Origin: Pedobacter metabolipauper | Lineage (GTDB): Bacteria; Bacteroidota; Bacteroidia; Sphingobacteriales; Sphingobacteriaceae | Assembly: GCF_004362715.1 (NCBI RefSeq) | Contig: NZ_SNYC01000004.1 | Location: 434,001-498,000 of the forward strand | Direction of reading: 5' to 3' | DNA length: 64,000 nucleotides | Shown: one piece after another, positions 16,659 to 26,912 of the stretch | How the letters are laid out: each line of letters opens with the position of its first letter | Position numbering within the stretch: position 1 is the first letter of the stretch | The notes under the pieces: generated by a model | What the model saw: the letters and a program-made list of their open reading frames with translations, nothing else | Databases searched by the model: none | What the model was told of the DNA's origin: nothing | Translations under genes and position numbers: made by a program

Positions 16659-17167
16659 AAATATCTTTCTTTAATGATTTGAGTGTGGTGGATCAGATGT
16701 CCGGCAATAACAAATACCAGGGCCCTAACGGATATTTTCCTTCCGGATGCAATGCCGCTTCTATCGAGTTCTTCCTCTTTTAGGGATCTGAACAGGTACA
16801 AGTTGGCTTTTCTTAATAGCGCAAACTCTTCAGAGAAACTATACATACTGCGTTCAGAGAAATGTGCCGCAGCAACATAATCGTCTTCTTCAAAACCGGG
16901 AAGCTCTTGTTCTTCAGCACGGGCAAAACAGGTAAGCCGGTATACCAGAATTCGTTCCGTATCGATGATATGGCCAATTAACTCTTTGAGGGTCCATTTA
17001 CCGGGAGCATACGCATAATCCCCCTTTTCTGTTAAACTGTTTATAAACTCAGCAAATTCAGTGGCCTGCCGTTCCAGCAGATCAAGAATGTCCCCGTCAA
17101 TAAGGTCAATGAGCTTAATGTACGTTTCTCCCCATGCAGGATATTCATTAGTTTGAGGTCGGTTCAT
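16655..17167 (-). CDS. DinB-family putative metal-dependent protein
   Basis: 170 residues forming the DinB/YfiT four-helix bundle. Three well-placed His positions (LIGHIIDTER, GHLIHHTQII) match the metal site. DinB-like proteins include thiol transferases, but most are uncharacterised. The start overlaps the end of the histidine-kinase gene by 20 bp, and the end overlaps the thioesterase gene by 4 bp, so the three form one operon. Confidence 0.85.
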   Translation of the reverse strand: MNRPQTNEYPAWGETYIKLIDLIDGDILDLLERQATEFAEFINSLTEKGDYAYAPGKWTLKELIGHIIDTERILVYRLTCFARAEEQELPGFEEDDYVAAAHFSERSMYSFSEEFALLRKANLYLFRSLKEEELDRSGIASGRKISVRALVFVIAGHLIHHTQIIKERYL

Positions 17168-18362
17168 AAGTAATGCTGCTTTTTAAGATGATACGAAATG
17201 TAGTTCCTTTACCAAGTTCTGAATCTTTAACAAAGATCTGTCCGCTATGGTAATTTTCGATGATCCGTTTGGTTAAGGACAATCCAAGTCCCCATCCCCG
17301 CTTACGGGTCGTATAGCCAGGTTGGAAAACAGCATCGAACTTAGAGCGTGCAATTCCTTTACCGGTATCAGAAACATCAATAAAAACTTCTTCTTTGGTT
17401 AGGTTCTCAATAATATTTACGGTAATACTACCTTCATTTTCAATCGCATTTGCTGCATTTTTAAGCAGATTCTCTGTAACCCAGTCAAATAAAGGCACAT
17501 TGAGCAATGCACGTACCTGGTCGTCACCGGTAATGGTAAAAATTACCTTGTCAGAAGTGCGCAGTTTAAAGTAATCAATAAAGTCTGAGATCACGGTATA
17601 TACCACATGATCTTCTAAGATCGGTTTAGACCCTATTTTAGAAAAACGGTCAGTAATGACTTCCAGGCGTTTAATGTCATTTTCCATCTCTGCAATCAGC
17701 GGATCATCTTCGGCATCAAAGCGCGATTTCATCAGTTCTACCCAGGCCATGAGTGAAGATATTGGAGTACCCAGCTGGTGGGCGGTTTCTTTGGCCATAC
17801 CAACCCATACCTGGTCTTGCTCAGCCTTACGTGCAGAACTGAAAGCAACATAGGCCGTTAACAGGAATAATGCAATTACGCCAAGCTGAATGTATGGAAA
17901 GTACCGGAGCTGCGTTAATGTCGGCGAATCTTTATAGTAAATGTTCCAGCGTGTTCCATTCAGGCCAATGATCGGCGTAGGCGGATGCTGCTTTTTCATT
18001 TTTCGTAATTCTTTAGCAAAGTATTCCGGATCGTAATTTACATTGACCTTTTTTTCAACATCATAATTGGTCTTTGTGGTATCCAGGCCTTGATAGCTGA
18101 GTATAACCCCGCCAGAGTCTGTCATGATTACGGGAAGCTTGTTATTGGTTCGGATCAGGTCTATTAATCCGGTATAATTATCGTCGTCATACATGATAAA
18201 GGACTGCTCTGTAACCCGAACATAAAGCTGGAACTGGACCTGTTCTTCACGCTCCATCTTTTTAACGAATGAATCGCTGTAAAACACAGAGGCTGTACCT
18301 ATAATGATGGCAAATACCAGTAAAAAGAATTTCCAGCGGCGTTTTTTTTCGTATGGATTCAT
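17148..18362 (-). CDS. Membrane sensor histidine kinase
   Basis: 404 residues. Membrane helices at about 11-28 and 155-174 enclose a periplasmic sensor domain of about 125 residues without a recognised fold. The H-box is AKETAHQLGTPISSL with His195, followed by a HATPase domain with N (ENLLKNAANAIENE), G1 (DTGKGIA) and G2 (GWGLGLSLTKR) boxes. The AHQLGTP variant is common in Bacteroidota kinases. No response regulator is adjacent, so its partner is elsewhere. It is the first gene of an operon with DinB and the thioesterase. Confidence 0.9.
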   Translation of the reverse strand: MNPYEKKRRWKFFLLVFAIIIGTASVFYSDSFVKKMEREEQVQFQLYVRVTEQSFIMYDDDNYTGLIDLIRTNNKLPVIMTDSGGVILSYQGLDTTKTNYDVEKKVNVNYDPEYFAKELRKMKKQHPPTPIIGLNGTRWNIYYKDSPTLTQLRYFPYIQLGVIALFLLTAYVAFSSARKAEQDQVWVGMAKETAHQLGTPISSLMAWVELMKSRFDAEDDPLIAEMENDIKRLEVITDRFSKIGSKPILEDHVVYTVISDFIDYFKLRTSDKVIFTITGDDQVRALLNVPLFDWVTENLLKNAANAIENEGSITVNIIENLTKEEVFIDVSDTGKGIARSKFDAVFQPGYTTRKRGWGLGLSLTKRIIENYHSGQIFVKDSELGKGTTFRIILKSSITYEPTSN

Positions 18363-18431
18363 AAATCTGAAGGCAAATTACAAAATAGCATTCAAAAATG
18401 TATCAATAGAACGGTAACGCGGTAAAAAATA

Positions 18432-18439
18432 TATCTTTG
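18432..18439 (+). promoter_or_regulatory. -7 promoter element of gltX
   Basis: TATCTTTG, 11 bp before the gltX ATG at 18451. Confidence 0.65.
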
Positions 18440-18450
18440 CAAATCGTATT

Positions 18451-19959
18451 ATGGAAAAGAAAGTAAGAGTAAGATTTGCTCCAAGTCCCACCGGCGGACT
18501 GCATTTAGGTGGTGTACGTACCGCCTTGTTCAACTATTTGTTTGCTAAGAAACACAATGGAACTTTTATACTCCGTGTGGAAGACACAGATCAAACCCGC
18601 TTTGTAGAAGGAGCGGAAGAATATATCACTTCATGCCTGCAATGGTGCGGTATTTCTCCCGATGAAAGTCCAGCCATTGGAGGCCCCTTTGCACCTTACC
18701 GTCAGAGTGAGCGTAAAGCTACCTATAAGCAATATGCAGATCAGCTAATCACAGATGGTTATGCCTATTATGCTTTTGACACCCCGGAAGAGCTGGATGC
18801 CAAACGTAAAGAGATTCCTAACTTTACCTACGGACTTTCCACGCGTGATGGTATGCGTAATTCATTAACCTTATCAGAAACAGCCGTATCTGAGCTATTG
18901 GCTGCTAATACGCCCTATGTGGTAAGGATCAAAATGCCAAAGGATGAACTGGTTTCTTTTAACGACCTGATCCGTGGCTTTGTAAGTTTTGATACCAATC
19001 TGGTTGATGATAAGGTCTTGCTTAAGGCAGACGGCATGCCTACCTATCATTTAGCGGTAGTTGCTGATGATAAGGCCATGGAGATCAGTCATATATTTAG
19101 AGGAGAAGAATGGCTTCCCTCAGCCCCAATTCATATTTTATTATGGAGATACCTGGGTTGGGAAGATCAAATGCCGCAGTGGGTTCATTTACCACTAATC
19201 TTAAAGCCGGATGGAAACGGGAAGCTGAGCAAAAGGGATGGCGACCGTTTAGGGTTTCCGGTATATGCGCAAAACTGGACTGATCCTAAAACCGGCGATC
19301 TGACCAAAGGATTTAAAGAACTGGGTTTTATGCCTGAAGCATTTGTTAACTTATTGGCTATGCTGGGATGGAATGACGGAACAGATCAGGAAATATTTTC
19401 ATTAGAAGAACTGGTAGAAAAGTTCAGTATAGAAAGAGTCAGTAAGGCAGGGGCCAAGTTTGATTTTGAAAAAGCAAAATGGTACAACCATGAATGGATT
19501 AAAACAGCAGCAGCAGAAAAGTTGCTGCCCGCAGTAAAAGCTGTTTTTGCAGATCAGGGAGTCGCAATTAATGATGATGTACACCTTTCTAAAATAATTG
19601 ACCTGATTAAAGACCGGTGTAACCTGATCACTGATTTTTTTACACAAGGTATTTATTTTTTTGTTGCTCCATCGGAGTACGATAGTGCTGCCGTAAAACC
19701 AAAATGGAGCGAAGAAAAAGCCCTGTTTTTTAAAGCGTATACCCAACTGATCAGTGATGGGTTTTCTGCAGCAGAATTGGAAGAAAAGTTTAAAGAACTC
19801 GCTGTAACGCACAATTTCAAACCCGGAGAGTTAATGCTTCCATTACGGATCATGCTGGTAGGCGGTAAATTTGGCCCGGGGGTATTTGATATTGCTGTTG
19901 CCCTGGGCGCTGAAGAAACTAAAGAAAGAATTGCAAACGCAATTGCCGCATTTAATTAA
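18451..19959 (+). CDS. gltX: Glutamyl-tRNA synthetase
   Basis: A 502-residue class I synthetase that charges tRNA-Glu. The HIGH-type motif is seen as SPTGGLHLGGVRTALFNYL (about residues 11-29) and KMSKS as KLSKRDGD (about 258). The tRNA-binding C-terminal domain is complete. Monocistronic, with a TATCTTTG promoter immediately upstream. Confidence 0.97.
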   Translation: MEKKVRVRFAPSPTGGLHLGGVRTALFNYLFAKKHNGTFILRVEDTDQTRFVEGAEEYITSCLQWCGISPDESPAIGGPFAPYRQSERKATYKQYADQLITDGYAYYAFDTPEELDAKRKEIPNFTYGLSTRDGMRNSLTLSETAVSELLAANTPYVVRIKMPKDELVSFNDLIRGFVSFDTNLVDDKVLLKADGMPTYHLAVVADDKAMEISHIFRGEEWLPSAPIHILLWRYLGWEDQMPQWVHLPLILKPDGNGKLSKRDGDRLGFPVYAQNWTDPKTGDLTKGFKELGFMPEAFVNLLAMLGWNDGTDQEIFSLEELVEKFSIERVSKAGAKFDFEKAKWYNHEWIKTAAAEKLLPAVKAVFADQGVAINDDVHLSKIIDLIKDRCNLITDFFTQGIYFFVAPSEYDSAAVKPKWSEEKALFFKAYTQLISDGFSAAELEEKFKELAVTHNFKPGELMLPLRIMLVGGKFGPGVFDIAVALGAEETKERIANAIAAFN

Positions 19960-20033
19960 TCGCTAACGTTTTCATGAATTTGGTATAACAATTGTCGCAA
20001 AGCTTTTGTTATATCAAATTAGGGAAAAATTAT

Positions 20034-20867
20034 ATGCAATGGTTCGGTAAGGGAAGCGGTAATATTGACGATAGGCGCGGCATGAGTGGCGGTGCTATAG
20101 GTGGCGGCCTTGGAATTATTGTTGTCATTCTTGGATTAATTTTCGGTACTGATCTTACGGGACTGGTAAGCCAGCTTCCTATTGAAGGAGCGGCGACAGA
20201 AGGTAAAAGAGGTGTGCCCACAGACCCCGCAGGAAAATTTGTTGCAGGTGTGCTGGAATCTACAGATTCGGTTTGGATTGCCCAGTTTAAAGAAATGGGA
20301 TCGGAATACGAACAACCCGTGCTATCCATTTTTGATGACCATGCGGAATCTGCTTGCGGAAGTGCGAGTGCTGCAGTAGGACCTTTTTATTGCCCCGGCG
20401 ATCGCCACGTTTACATTGACCTGTCCTTTTATAAAGAATTAAGTGATCGCTTTGGCGCTGCCGGTGATTTTGCACAGGCCTATGTCATCGCACATGAAGT
20501 TGGCCACCATGTTCAAAACCTGTTGGGTATCTCCGATAAAATGCAGCAGGCAAGAGGCCAGCTGTCTGAAACAGAATACAACCGGCTGTCTGTGAAACTC
20601 GAGCTGCAGGCTGATTTTTTTGCGGGCCTTTGGGCGCACCACGCACAAAACTTAGATAATTTCAGGTTAGAAGCCGGAGATATTGAAGAAGCGCTGACCG
20701 CAGCAAATGCAATTGGCGATGATAAGCTCCAAAAGCAGGCGCAGGGAGAAATTGTTCCCGATGCCTTTACGCATGGTACATCGGCACAACGGATGTACTG
20801 GTTTAAAAAAGGCTTTGACACCGGCGACTTTAAGCAAGGAGATACATTTAATTCCAATGAATTGTGA
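20034..20867 (+). CDS. YpfJ-type neutral zinc metallopeptidase
   Basis: 277 residues from ATG 20034 (MQWFGKGSGNIDDRRG, the typical family N-terminus). A 14-codon longer frame from 19992 is rejected because it lacks this conserved beginning. One membrane segment follows at about 20-40 (IGGGLGIIVVILGLIFG), then a C-terminal domain with HEVGHH (His154, Glu155, His158) and a downstream ELQADFFAG Glu that completes a zincin-like site. The family is annotated as putative metalloprotease; activity has not been shown for most members. Confidence 0.9.
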   Translation: MQWFGKGSGNIDDRRGMSGGAIGGGLGIIVVILGLIFGTDLTGLVSQLPIEGAATEGKRGVPTDPAGKFVAGVLESTDSVWIAQFKEMGSEYEQPVLSIFDDHAESACGSASAAVGPFYCPGDRHVYIDLSFYKELSDRFGAAGDFAQAYVIAHEVGHHVQNLLGISDKMQQARGQLSETEYNRLSVKLELQADFFAGLWAHHAQNLDNFRLEAGDIEEALTAANAIGDDKLQKQAQGEIVPDAFTHGTSAQRMYWFKKGFDTGDFKQGDTFNSNEL

Positions 20868-20996
20868 TCAAATGTATGTTGCAACTGATATTATTAAAAT
20901 TTAACTGTTAATATTCTTTATAGTTGTATAACTTTAACCCTCAACTACAATATAGACCCAAACAAATGACAACCACAAGCTTACTTATTCTTGCTA

Positions 20997-22121
20997 ATGA
21001 TACTAATAGTAGATGATACTCCAGAGAACCTGATTTCTCTTAAAAAGGTTCTGGAAAGACACAATTTTGAAGTAGATACGGCAGCATCTGGCGAAGAAGC
21101 ATTAAAGAAAGTTCTTAAAAATGAATACGTTCTTATTATTCTGGATGTACAGATGCCAGGGATGGATGGATTTGAAGTTGCTGAGGCCATATCAGGATAC
21201 AGCAAAGCAAAAGAGACAGCGATCATCTTCTTATCTGCTGTAAATACAGAACTTAAATTTATTACAAAGGGATATTCTTCAGGTGGTTTGGATTACATTA
21301 CAAAGCCTGTGGATATGGATATCCTGCTTTTAAAGGTCAAAACCTTTTACCGGATCTACGAACAAAGCAGGAAGCTCATAGAGATTCAAAATGCACTGCT
21401 CGATGAGATCGAATTCCGGAAACAGGCCGAGCGCAAAAAGGACGAATTTATCAGTATTGCAAGCCATGAATTAAAAACCCCGTTAACCAGTGTTAAGGGA
21501 TATATTCAACTGCTGGAAAGGAACATCGATAAAGGGGATATTGAAACAGTTAAAAAACACCTGGGCAAGGCACAGGTACAGTTAGAAAAACTAAATGAAC
21601 TCATCGCAGATCTTTTGGATATATCCAAGATCGAAAGCGGAAAACTCAAATTCAATAAAAAACATTTTGTGATGGACGCCATGCTCGATAGCGTCATAGA
21701 GATCATCAACCAGTCTAATCCTGAATTTAAGATCATCCGGGAAGGTAAGGCAGAGCTTGAAATTTATGCCGATGAAATGCGTATTGAACAGGTAGTCATC
21801 AATTTCTTAACCAATGCCATTAAATATTCTCCCGGAACCAGCGAAGTTCATATTAAATTGAGTGCAGATAATGACCAGATTTACCTGGGCGTTCGTGATT
21901 TTGGGATCGGTATCAACGAGGCGCAGCAGAAACATGTGTTCGATAAATTTTACCGGGTAGAAGAAACCGCCATACACTTTCAGGGACTCGGGATCGGACT
22001 ATACATTTCTGCCGAAATCATCCAGAGACATGGCGGAGAAGTCGGTGTTAAGAGCATTTTAGGTGAAGGTTCAGAATTCTATTTCACCTTACCGTTAAAC
22101 CAGGAAAAAGAAACAGATTAA
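20997..22121 (+). CDS. Receiver-histidine kinase (REC-HisKA-HATPase)
   Basis: 374 residues from ATG 20997 (MILIVDDTPENL), a typical receiver N-terminus. A REC domain (phospho-Asp in LIILDVQMPGMDG) is followed by a short coiled linker, a DHp domain with His157 (SIASHELKTPLTSV) and a complete HATPase domain (DFGIGI, GLGIGLYISAEI). No membrane helix: a soluble kinase that takes phosphate through its own N-terminal receiver. First gene of the signalling island, 16 bp before the hybrid kinase. A weak -7 (TAACTTTA) lies near 20929. Confidence 0.9.
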   Translation: MILIVDDTPENLISLKKVLERHNFEVDTAASGEEALKKVLKNEYVLIILDVQMPGMDGFEVAEAISGYSKAKETAIIFLSAVNTELKFITKGYSSGGLDYITKPVDMDILLLKVKTFYRIYEQSRKLIEIQNALLDEIEFRKQAERKKDEFISIASHELKTPLTSVKGYIQLLERNIDKGDIETVKKHLGKAQVQLEKLNELIADLLDISKIESGKLKFNKKHFVMDAMLDSVIEIINQSNPEFKIIREGKAELEIYADEMRIEQVVINFLTNAIKYSPGTSEVHIKLSADNDQIYLGVRDFGIGINEAQQKHVFDKFYRVEETAIHFQGLGIGLYISAEIIQRHGGEVGVKSILGEGSEFYFTLPLNQEKETD

Positions 22122-22137
22122 TATTATTACATCGTAT

Positions 22138-25100
22138 ATGAATACATCTTTAAAAAATAACCTTCGCATTGGCTTAGGGCTATCCTTACTGATACTTTTT
22201 ATTACCTCATTTGCCTCTTATACCAGCATCAATAACCTCATCAAAAGTTCAGACCTTGTATCGCATAGTAACCAGGTCATGTCTAACCTTGATGGTATAA
22301 TTTCTACCTTAAAGGATGCGGAGACGGGTCAGCGGGGCTACCTGTTAACCGGCGATAAGGTCTTTCTTGAGCCGTATAACGGAGCAAAGGACCGGGTAGT
22401 AGATCTTGCCGGTCAGGTTGCATTAGAAACCGTCGATAACCCGTTTCAGCAGCAAAACATAAAAAAACTACAGGAAATCGTTGAAGGGAGATTAAATATC
22501 ATAGAAGAAACCGTGGTGGTTAAAAACCGGGGCGGAAACATCAGTATTTCAGAATTGTTAAGGGGTAAGGTCTATATGGATGATGCCCGTGCGTTAATTA
22601 AAAAGATGCAGGCAGAAGAGAAAAGGCTCCTGTTTAAAAGAACAGATGAACTGAACAAAGTTGCTGGTTATACACCTGTATTAATTCTAATTGCCGCCGC
22701 TCTCGCTATTCTGATCACCGTATTTTTCTATTTAAAAGTGTCCTCTGATTTTTCTACACGAATGAAACTTCAGAAAGAACTTCAGGATAAAAATGAAGAG
22801 ATTGATAAGCGGATAGAAGTAATTCAGGGCATAGCCGGACAAATATCCAACGGGGATTATAACATCAGGCTTGATGAAGCACAAAAAGATGGACTGGGAA
22901 GCCTGGCCGGCTCTTTAAACGCAATGGCCGAATCCCTGCAGTATTCCTTTTCTCTTTTAGCCGATAAAGAATGGCTCCAGTCTGGTATTGCCAGCTTAAA
23001 CGACAAAATGGTTGGCGAAAAGAGTGTAGAAGCACTGGCAAATGATGTTCTGGAAAACATCGTTGAACGTACAAATAGTGTTGTTGCTGCATTCTATGCC
23101 TTAACGGACCATCATGTATTATATTTGTCAGGAAGTTATTCATTGGTGTCCGGACAAAAGAAAGAAACCCTTAAAGTTGGAGAAGGAATAGCCGGACAGG
23201 TTGTTAAATCTGGAAAGCCAATCTTACTGAACGATATTCCGGATGATGAATTGACCATCAGCTATGCTTCTGGAAATACAAAACCAAGAAACGTAGTTGC
23301 TGTGCCGATCTATAGAAACGAGATCCTGATGGGGGTAATGGAGTTTGGCAGTTTAACGGCATACGCGCCTTTACAACTGGAATTCCTCAATACCGTTTCT
23401 AATAATATCGGTATTTCTGTTTACACCGCTCAAAACCGTAAAAAACTACAGGAGCTTCTGGAAGAAACGCAAGCGCAAACCGAAGAATTGCAAGCACAGC
23501 ATAGTGAGCTGGAAGGGCTAAATGCAGAGCTGGAAGCCCAAACCCAGAAAATTCAAACTTCAGAAGAAGAATTAAGGGTACAGCAGGAAGAACTGCTGCA
23601 AAGTAACCAGGAACTTGAAGAAAGAACCAGCTTGCTGGAAGAAAAGAACCAGTTGATCCAGGAACGAAACCTGGATATCCAGCAAAAAGCGGAACAGTTG
23701 GAATTGAGCACTAAATATAAATCGGAATTTTTAGCGAATATGTCCCATGAACTGCGGACACCTCTAAACTCTATTTTATTGCTGTCAAAACTGATGTCTG
23801 AAAATAAAGACCTGGATGAAGAATACATTGAATATGCAGAAGTTATTCAAAGTTCAGGACAAGGATTACTCGGTTTAATTGATGAGATTCTCGATCTTTC
23901 AAAAATTGAAGCAGGGAAGATGAAGCTTGAATTTGCCGACATTAACATCACGGAAATCTCAACCGATATGCGCTCTTTATTCAATCCACTGGCTAAGAAT
24001 AAAAATCTGGAATTGGTCATAGACGTTGAAGAAACCGTAAAAACCATTAATACCGATAAAATGCGGTTGGAGCAGATCATTAAGAACCTGCTATCCAACG
24101 CAATTAAGTTTACATCAGCAGGAAAAGTTTCCTTAACCATTAAAAAAGACGAGGTAAATAAAGCCGTATTATTTAAAGTGACAGATACCGGAATCGGTAT
24201 TCCAGCGGATAAGCAAGGACTCATCTTTGAAGCATTTCAGCAGGCAGATGGATCTACCCGCCGTAAGTTTGGCGGTACAGGATTAGGGCTTTCTATCAGC
24301 AGGGAACTGGCAAAGCTGCTTGGTGGTGAAATTGAGCTGACCAGTAAAGAAAACGTAGGAAGTGAGTTCACATTCTCTCTACCTTTAGAAAGGACTCCTG
24401 AAGATAAGCTGGTACTTGAAGAAGGCTCTGGAAACCATTATTACGAAGCACCTGCAGAGGTCATCATTCCCCAGCGCTTTACAGTAAGTCATATTCCGCA
24501 AGAAGTAGAAGACGACCGTGATCATATTCAGCCTGGCGATAAGATCATTCTGATCATAGAAGACGATACCTCATTTGCAAAAACCCTGTTGAAATTTACA
24601 AGGAACAGAAATTATAAAGGAATCGTTGCAGTTAGGGGAGATGTTGGTATAGAGCTCGCCAATCACTTTAAACCATTGGCTATTTTACTGGATATCCAGC
24701 TGCCGGTTAAAGATGGATGGCAGGTTATGGAAGAGCTAAAATCTAATCCGGATACCCGGCCAATCCCGGTACATATCATGTCGTCAATGGAAGTTAAGAA
24801 GGAAAGCTTATTAAAAGGGGCTGTAGATTTCATTAACAAACCATTTGCCCTTGAACACATGCAGCAGATTTTCCAAAAGCTGGAGCATGCATTGAGCAGA
24901 CACCCTAAAAAAGTACTGATCGTTGAAGAAAATAAACAACATGCCGAAGCGCTAAGCTACTTTTTAAGTAATTACAACATCACGACTGAAGTAGCCGGTA
25001 ATGTGAACGAGAGCATTGATGCCCTTCAAAAAAGAGAAGTAGACTGCGTGATCCTGGATATGGGCATCCCGGATAAGAATGCCTATGAGACACTGGAGAC

Positions 25101-25716
25101 CATTAAGAAAAGTGAAGGATTAGAGAATCTTCCGATCATCATCTTTACAGGTAAGAACCTATCTAAAGGTGAAGAAAGCCGGATCAAGCAATATGCAGAT
25201 TCGATTGTGGTTAAAACAGCCCATTCTTATCAGCGGATATTGGATGAGGCCGGATTATTCCTGCACCTGGTAGAAGAAAAAACAGTTGCTAAAACTAAAA
25301 AAACATCGGAACGAATTGGTGGCTTATATGAAGTGCTCAATGGTAAAACCGTATTGATCGCTGATGATGATGTGCGTAATATCTTCTCGCTAACCAAAGC
25401 CCTGGAGCAGCATAAAATGAAAGTGCTGGCTGCAACAGATGGTAAAGAAGCCCTTCAGATTTTAAAAGAAAACCCATTAATTGATATTGTTTTAATGGAT
25501 ATGATGATGCCGGAAATGGACGGTTATGAAAGTACCAAAGAAATTAGAAAGATGCCTGCATACAAACATTTGCCTGTTTTAGCTGTTACAGCCAAGGCAA
25601 TGATGGGAGACCGCGAAAAATGTATTGCTGCGGGAGCATCAGATTACATTTCTAAACCAGTTGATATTGATCAGCTGATCTCATTGCTTCGTGTTTGGCT
25701 TTATGATAAGGTTTAA
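22138..25716 (+). CDS. CHASE3-HAMP-GAF hybrid histidine kinase with three receivers
   Basis: 1192 residues. Membrane helices (about 10-30 and 179-200) flank a periplasmic CHASE3 sensor (DAETGQRGYLLTGD signature). Then come a HAMP-like linker, GAF (about 290-430), a long coiled coil (about 435-525, Glu/Gln-rich heptads), DHp with His537 (MSHELRTPLNSI), a HATPase domain, and receivers at about 801-915, 923-1030 and 1069-1185. The acidic pocket of the second receiver reads VEEN instead of DD, although its phospho-Asp (ILDMGIP) and Lys are present. The layout suits a phosphorelay hub. It is followed 3 bp later by a single receiver gene. Confidence 0.93.
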   Translation: MNTSLKNNLRIGLGLSLLILFITSFASYTSINNLIKSSDLVSHSNQVMSNLDGIISTLKDAETGQRGYLLTGDKVFLEPYNGAKDRVVDLAGQVALETVDNPFQQQNIKKLQEIVEGRLNIIEETVVVKNRGGNISISELLRGKVYMDDARALIKKMQAEEKRLLFKRTDELNKVAGYTPVLILIAAALAILITVFFYLKVSSDFSTRMKLQKELQDKNEEIDKRIEVIQGIAGQISNGDYNIRLDEAQKDGLGSLAGSLNAMAESLQYSFSLLADKEWLQSGIASLNDKMVGEKSVEALANDVLENIVERTNSVVAAFYALTDHHVLYLSGSYSLVSGQKKETLKVGEGIAGQVVKSGKPILLNDIPDDELTISYASGNTKPRNVVAVPIYRNEILMGVMEFGSLTAYAPLQLEFLNTVSNNIGISVYTAQNRKKLQELLEETQAQTEELQAQHSELEGLNAELEAQTQKIQTSEEELRVQQEELLQSNQELEERTSLLEEKNQLIQERNLDIQQKAEQLELSTKYKSEFLANMSHELRTPLNSILLLSKLMSENKDLDEEYIEYAEVIQSSGQGLLGLIDEILDLSKIEAGKMKLEFADINITEISTDMRSLFNPLAKNKNLELVIDVEETVKTINTDKMRLEQIIKNLLSNAIKFTSAGKVSLTIKKDEVNKAVLFKVTDTGIGIPADKQGLIFEAFQQADGSTRRKFGGTGLGLSISRELAKLLGGEIELTSKENVGSEFTFSLPLERTPEDKLVLEEGSGNHYYEAPAEVIIPQRFTVSHIPQEVEDDRDHIQPGDKIILIIEDDTSFAKTLLKFTRNRNYKGIVAVRGDVGIELANHFKPLAILLDIQLPVKDGWQVMEELKSNPDTRPIPVHIMSSMEVKKESLLKGAVDFINKPFALEHMQQIFQKLEHALSRHPKKVLIVEENKQHAEALSYFLSNYNITTEVAGNVNESIDALQKREVDCVILDMGIPDKNAYETLETIKKSEGLENLPIIIFTGKNLSKGEESRIKQYADSIVVKTAHSYQRILDEAGLFLHLVEEKTVAKTKKTSERIGGLYEVLNGKTVLIADDDVRNIFSLTKALEQHKMKVLAATDGKEALQILKENPLIDIVLMDMMMPEMDGYESTKEIRKMPAYKHLPVLAVTAKAMMGDREKCIAAGASDYISKPVDIDQLISLLRVWLYDKV

Positions 25717-25719
25717 TAT

Positions 25720-26085
25720 ATGGTAAATAAAATATTAATAGTTGATGACGACAACAGGAACATCTTTGCTTTAACAGCGGTTTTAAGAGCAAAAGGATAC
25801 CAATGCCTGTCTGCAATCGGTGGTGAGGAAGCCATAACCTTGCTGAAGCAGAATAAAGAAATTGCCGTTGTACTGATGGATATGATGATGCCTGGAATGG
25901 ATGGATACCAGGCCATGGCAAAAATGAGTGAGACCCCTGATCTTAAAGAGATCCCTGTGATCGCTGTGACTGCCCAGGCTATGGTTGGGGACAAAGAGCG
26001 GTGTATAAACGCTGGAGCTGTGGGCTATGTTTCCAAGCCGATAAACGTAGAAGAGTTGACCCGGTTACTTGCAATTTACATGTAA
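25720..26085 (+). CDS. Single-domain response regulator
   Basis: 121 residues, REC only. Acidic pocket VDDDN, phospho-Asp in VVLMDMMMPGMDG, conserved Thr/Ala (AVTAQAM) and Lys (VSKPIN). It closely resembles the third receiver of the preceding hybrid kinase, suggesting a local duplication and a role as its diffusible phospho-acceptor. Its stop overlaps the next start (TAATG), so it is translationally coupled to CheR. Confidence 0.92.
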   Translation: MVNKILIVDDDNRNIFALTAVLRAKGYQCLSAIGGEEAITLLKQNKEIAVVLMDMMMPGMDGYQAMAKMSETPDLKEIPVIAVTAQAMVGDKERCINAGAVGYVSKPINVEELTRLLAIYM

Positions 26086-26912
26086 TGAATTTAGACGCAC
26101 CAGTAATCAGTGATGAACAGGTTGAGATTTTGCTTTCCGACTTATTGGAACAATATGGATATGACTTTACAGGATATTCCAGAGCATCCTTGAAACGCAG
26201 GATAACGCGGCTGTATTCTTTGGATAAAGCACTCAGCTTTGCCGAATTCAGATATAAGGTAAACAACGATAGTGCCTATTTTAAACGGTTTGTAGAACAA
26301 ATAACCGTCAATGTGACGGAGATGTTCAGGGACCCTCAGTTCTTTAAAACCCTTCGGGATGAGATTTTACCTAAACTGGGTACTTACCCGCTCATCCGGA
26401 TTTGGATTGCTGGCTGCTCCACCGGTGAAGAGGCCTATTCCATCTCCATCATCTTAAAAGAATTAAACCTGCTGCATAAATCGCTGATCTACGCCACAGA
26501 TTTAAATCCAGCTGTTTTGGAAAAAGCAGGGTTAAGCATGTTTGCCATGAGCCAGATGAAGCAGTATTCTGAGAACTATATTTTATCCGGAGGCATTAAA
26601 GACTTCTCCAGTTACTATACGGCAAACTATTCGTTGGCAAAATTTGACTCCGAACTTAAAAGTAAGATCATTTTTTCTACACATAATTTAGTCTCAGACC
26701 ACTCTTTTAATGAATTTCAGTTAATTTTATGCAGAAACGTACTGATCTATTTTGATCGGGAGCTTCAGCATCAGGTCCTTGATCTTTTTGACGAAAGCCT
26801 GGAAGATTTGGGATACCTGGCATTAGGAACTAAGGAGACGGTCGACTTTTCCGGGATTTCTAAGAAATATAAAAGATTACAAGGGAATAAAATTTGGCGT
26901 AAAACAACATAA
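26085..26912 (+). CDS. CheR-type protein-glutamate methyltransferase
   Basis: 275 residues from ATG 26085 (MNLDAPV...), which overlaps the preceding stop. The short N-terminal helical domain is followed by a SAM-binding Rossmann domain (RIWIAGCSTGEEAYSISI) and the RNVLIYFD signature, all typical of CheR. In chemotaxis CheR methylates receptor Glu residues. Here there are no receptor, CheA or CheW genes, so a non-chemotactic target, possibly the neighbouring CHASE3 hybrid kinase, is inferred. The start at 26001 in the same frame lies inside the receiver gene and is rejected. Confidence 0.92.
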   Translation: MNLDAPVISDEQVEILLSDLLEQYGYDFTGYSRASLKRRITRLYSLDKALSFAEFRYKVNNDSAYFKRFVEQITVNVTEMFRDPQFFKTLRDEILPKLGTYPLIRIWIAGCSTGEEAYSISIILKELNLLHKSLIYATDLNPAVLEKAGLSMFAMSQMKQYSENYILSGGIKDFSSYYTANYSLAKFDSELKSKIIFSTHNLVSDHSFNEFQLILCRNVLIYFDRELQHQVLDLFDESLEDLGYLALGTKETVDFSGISKKYKRLQGNKIWRKTT

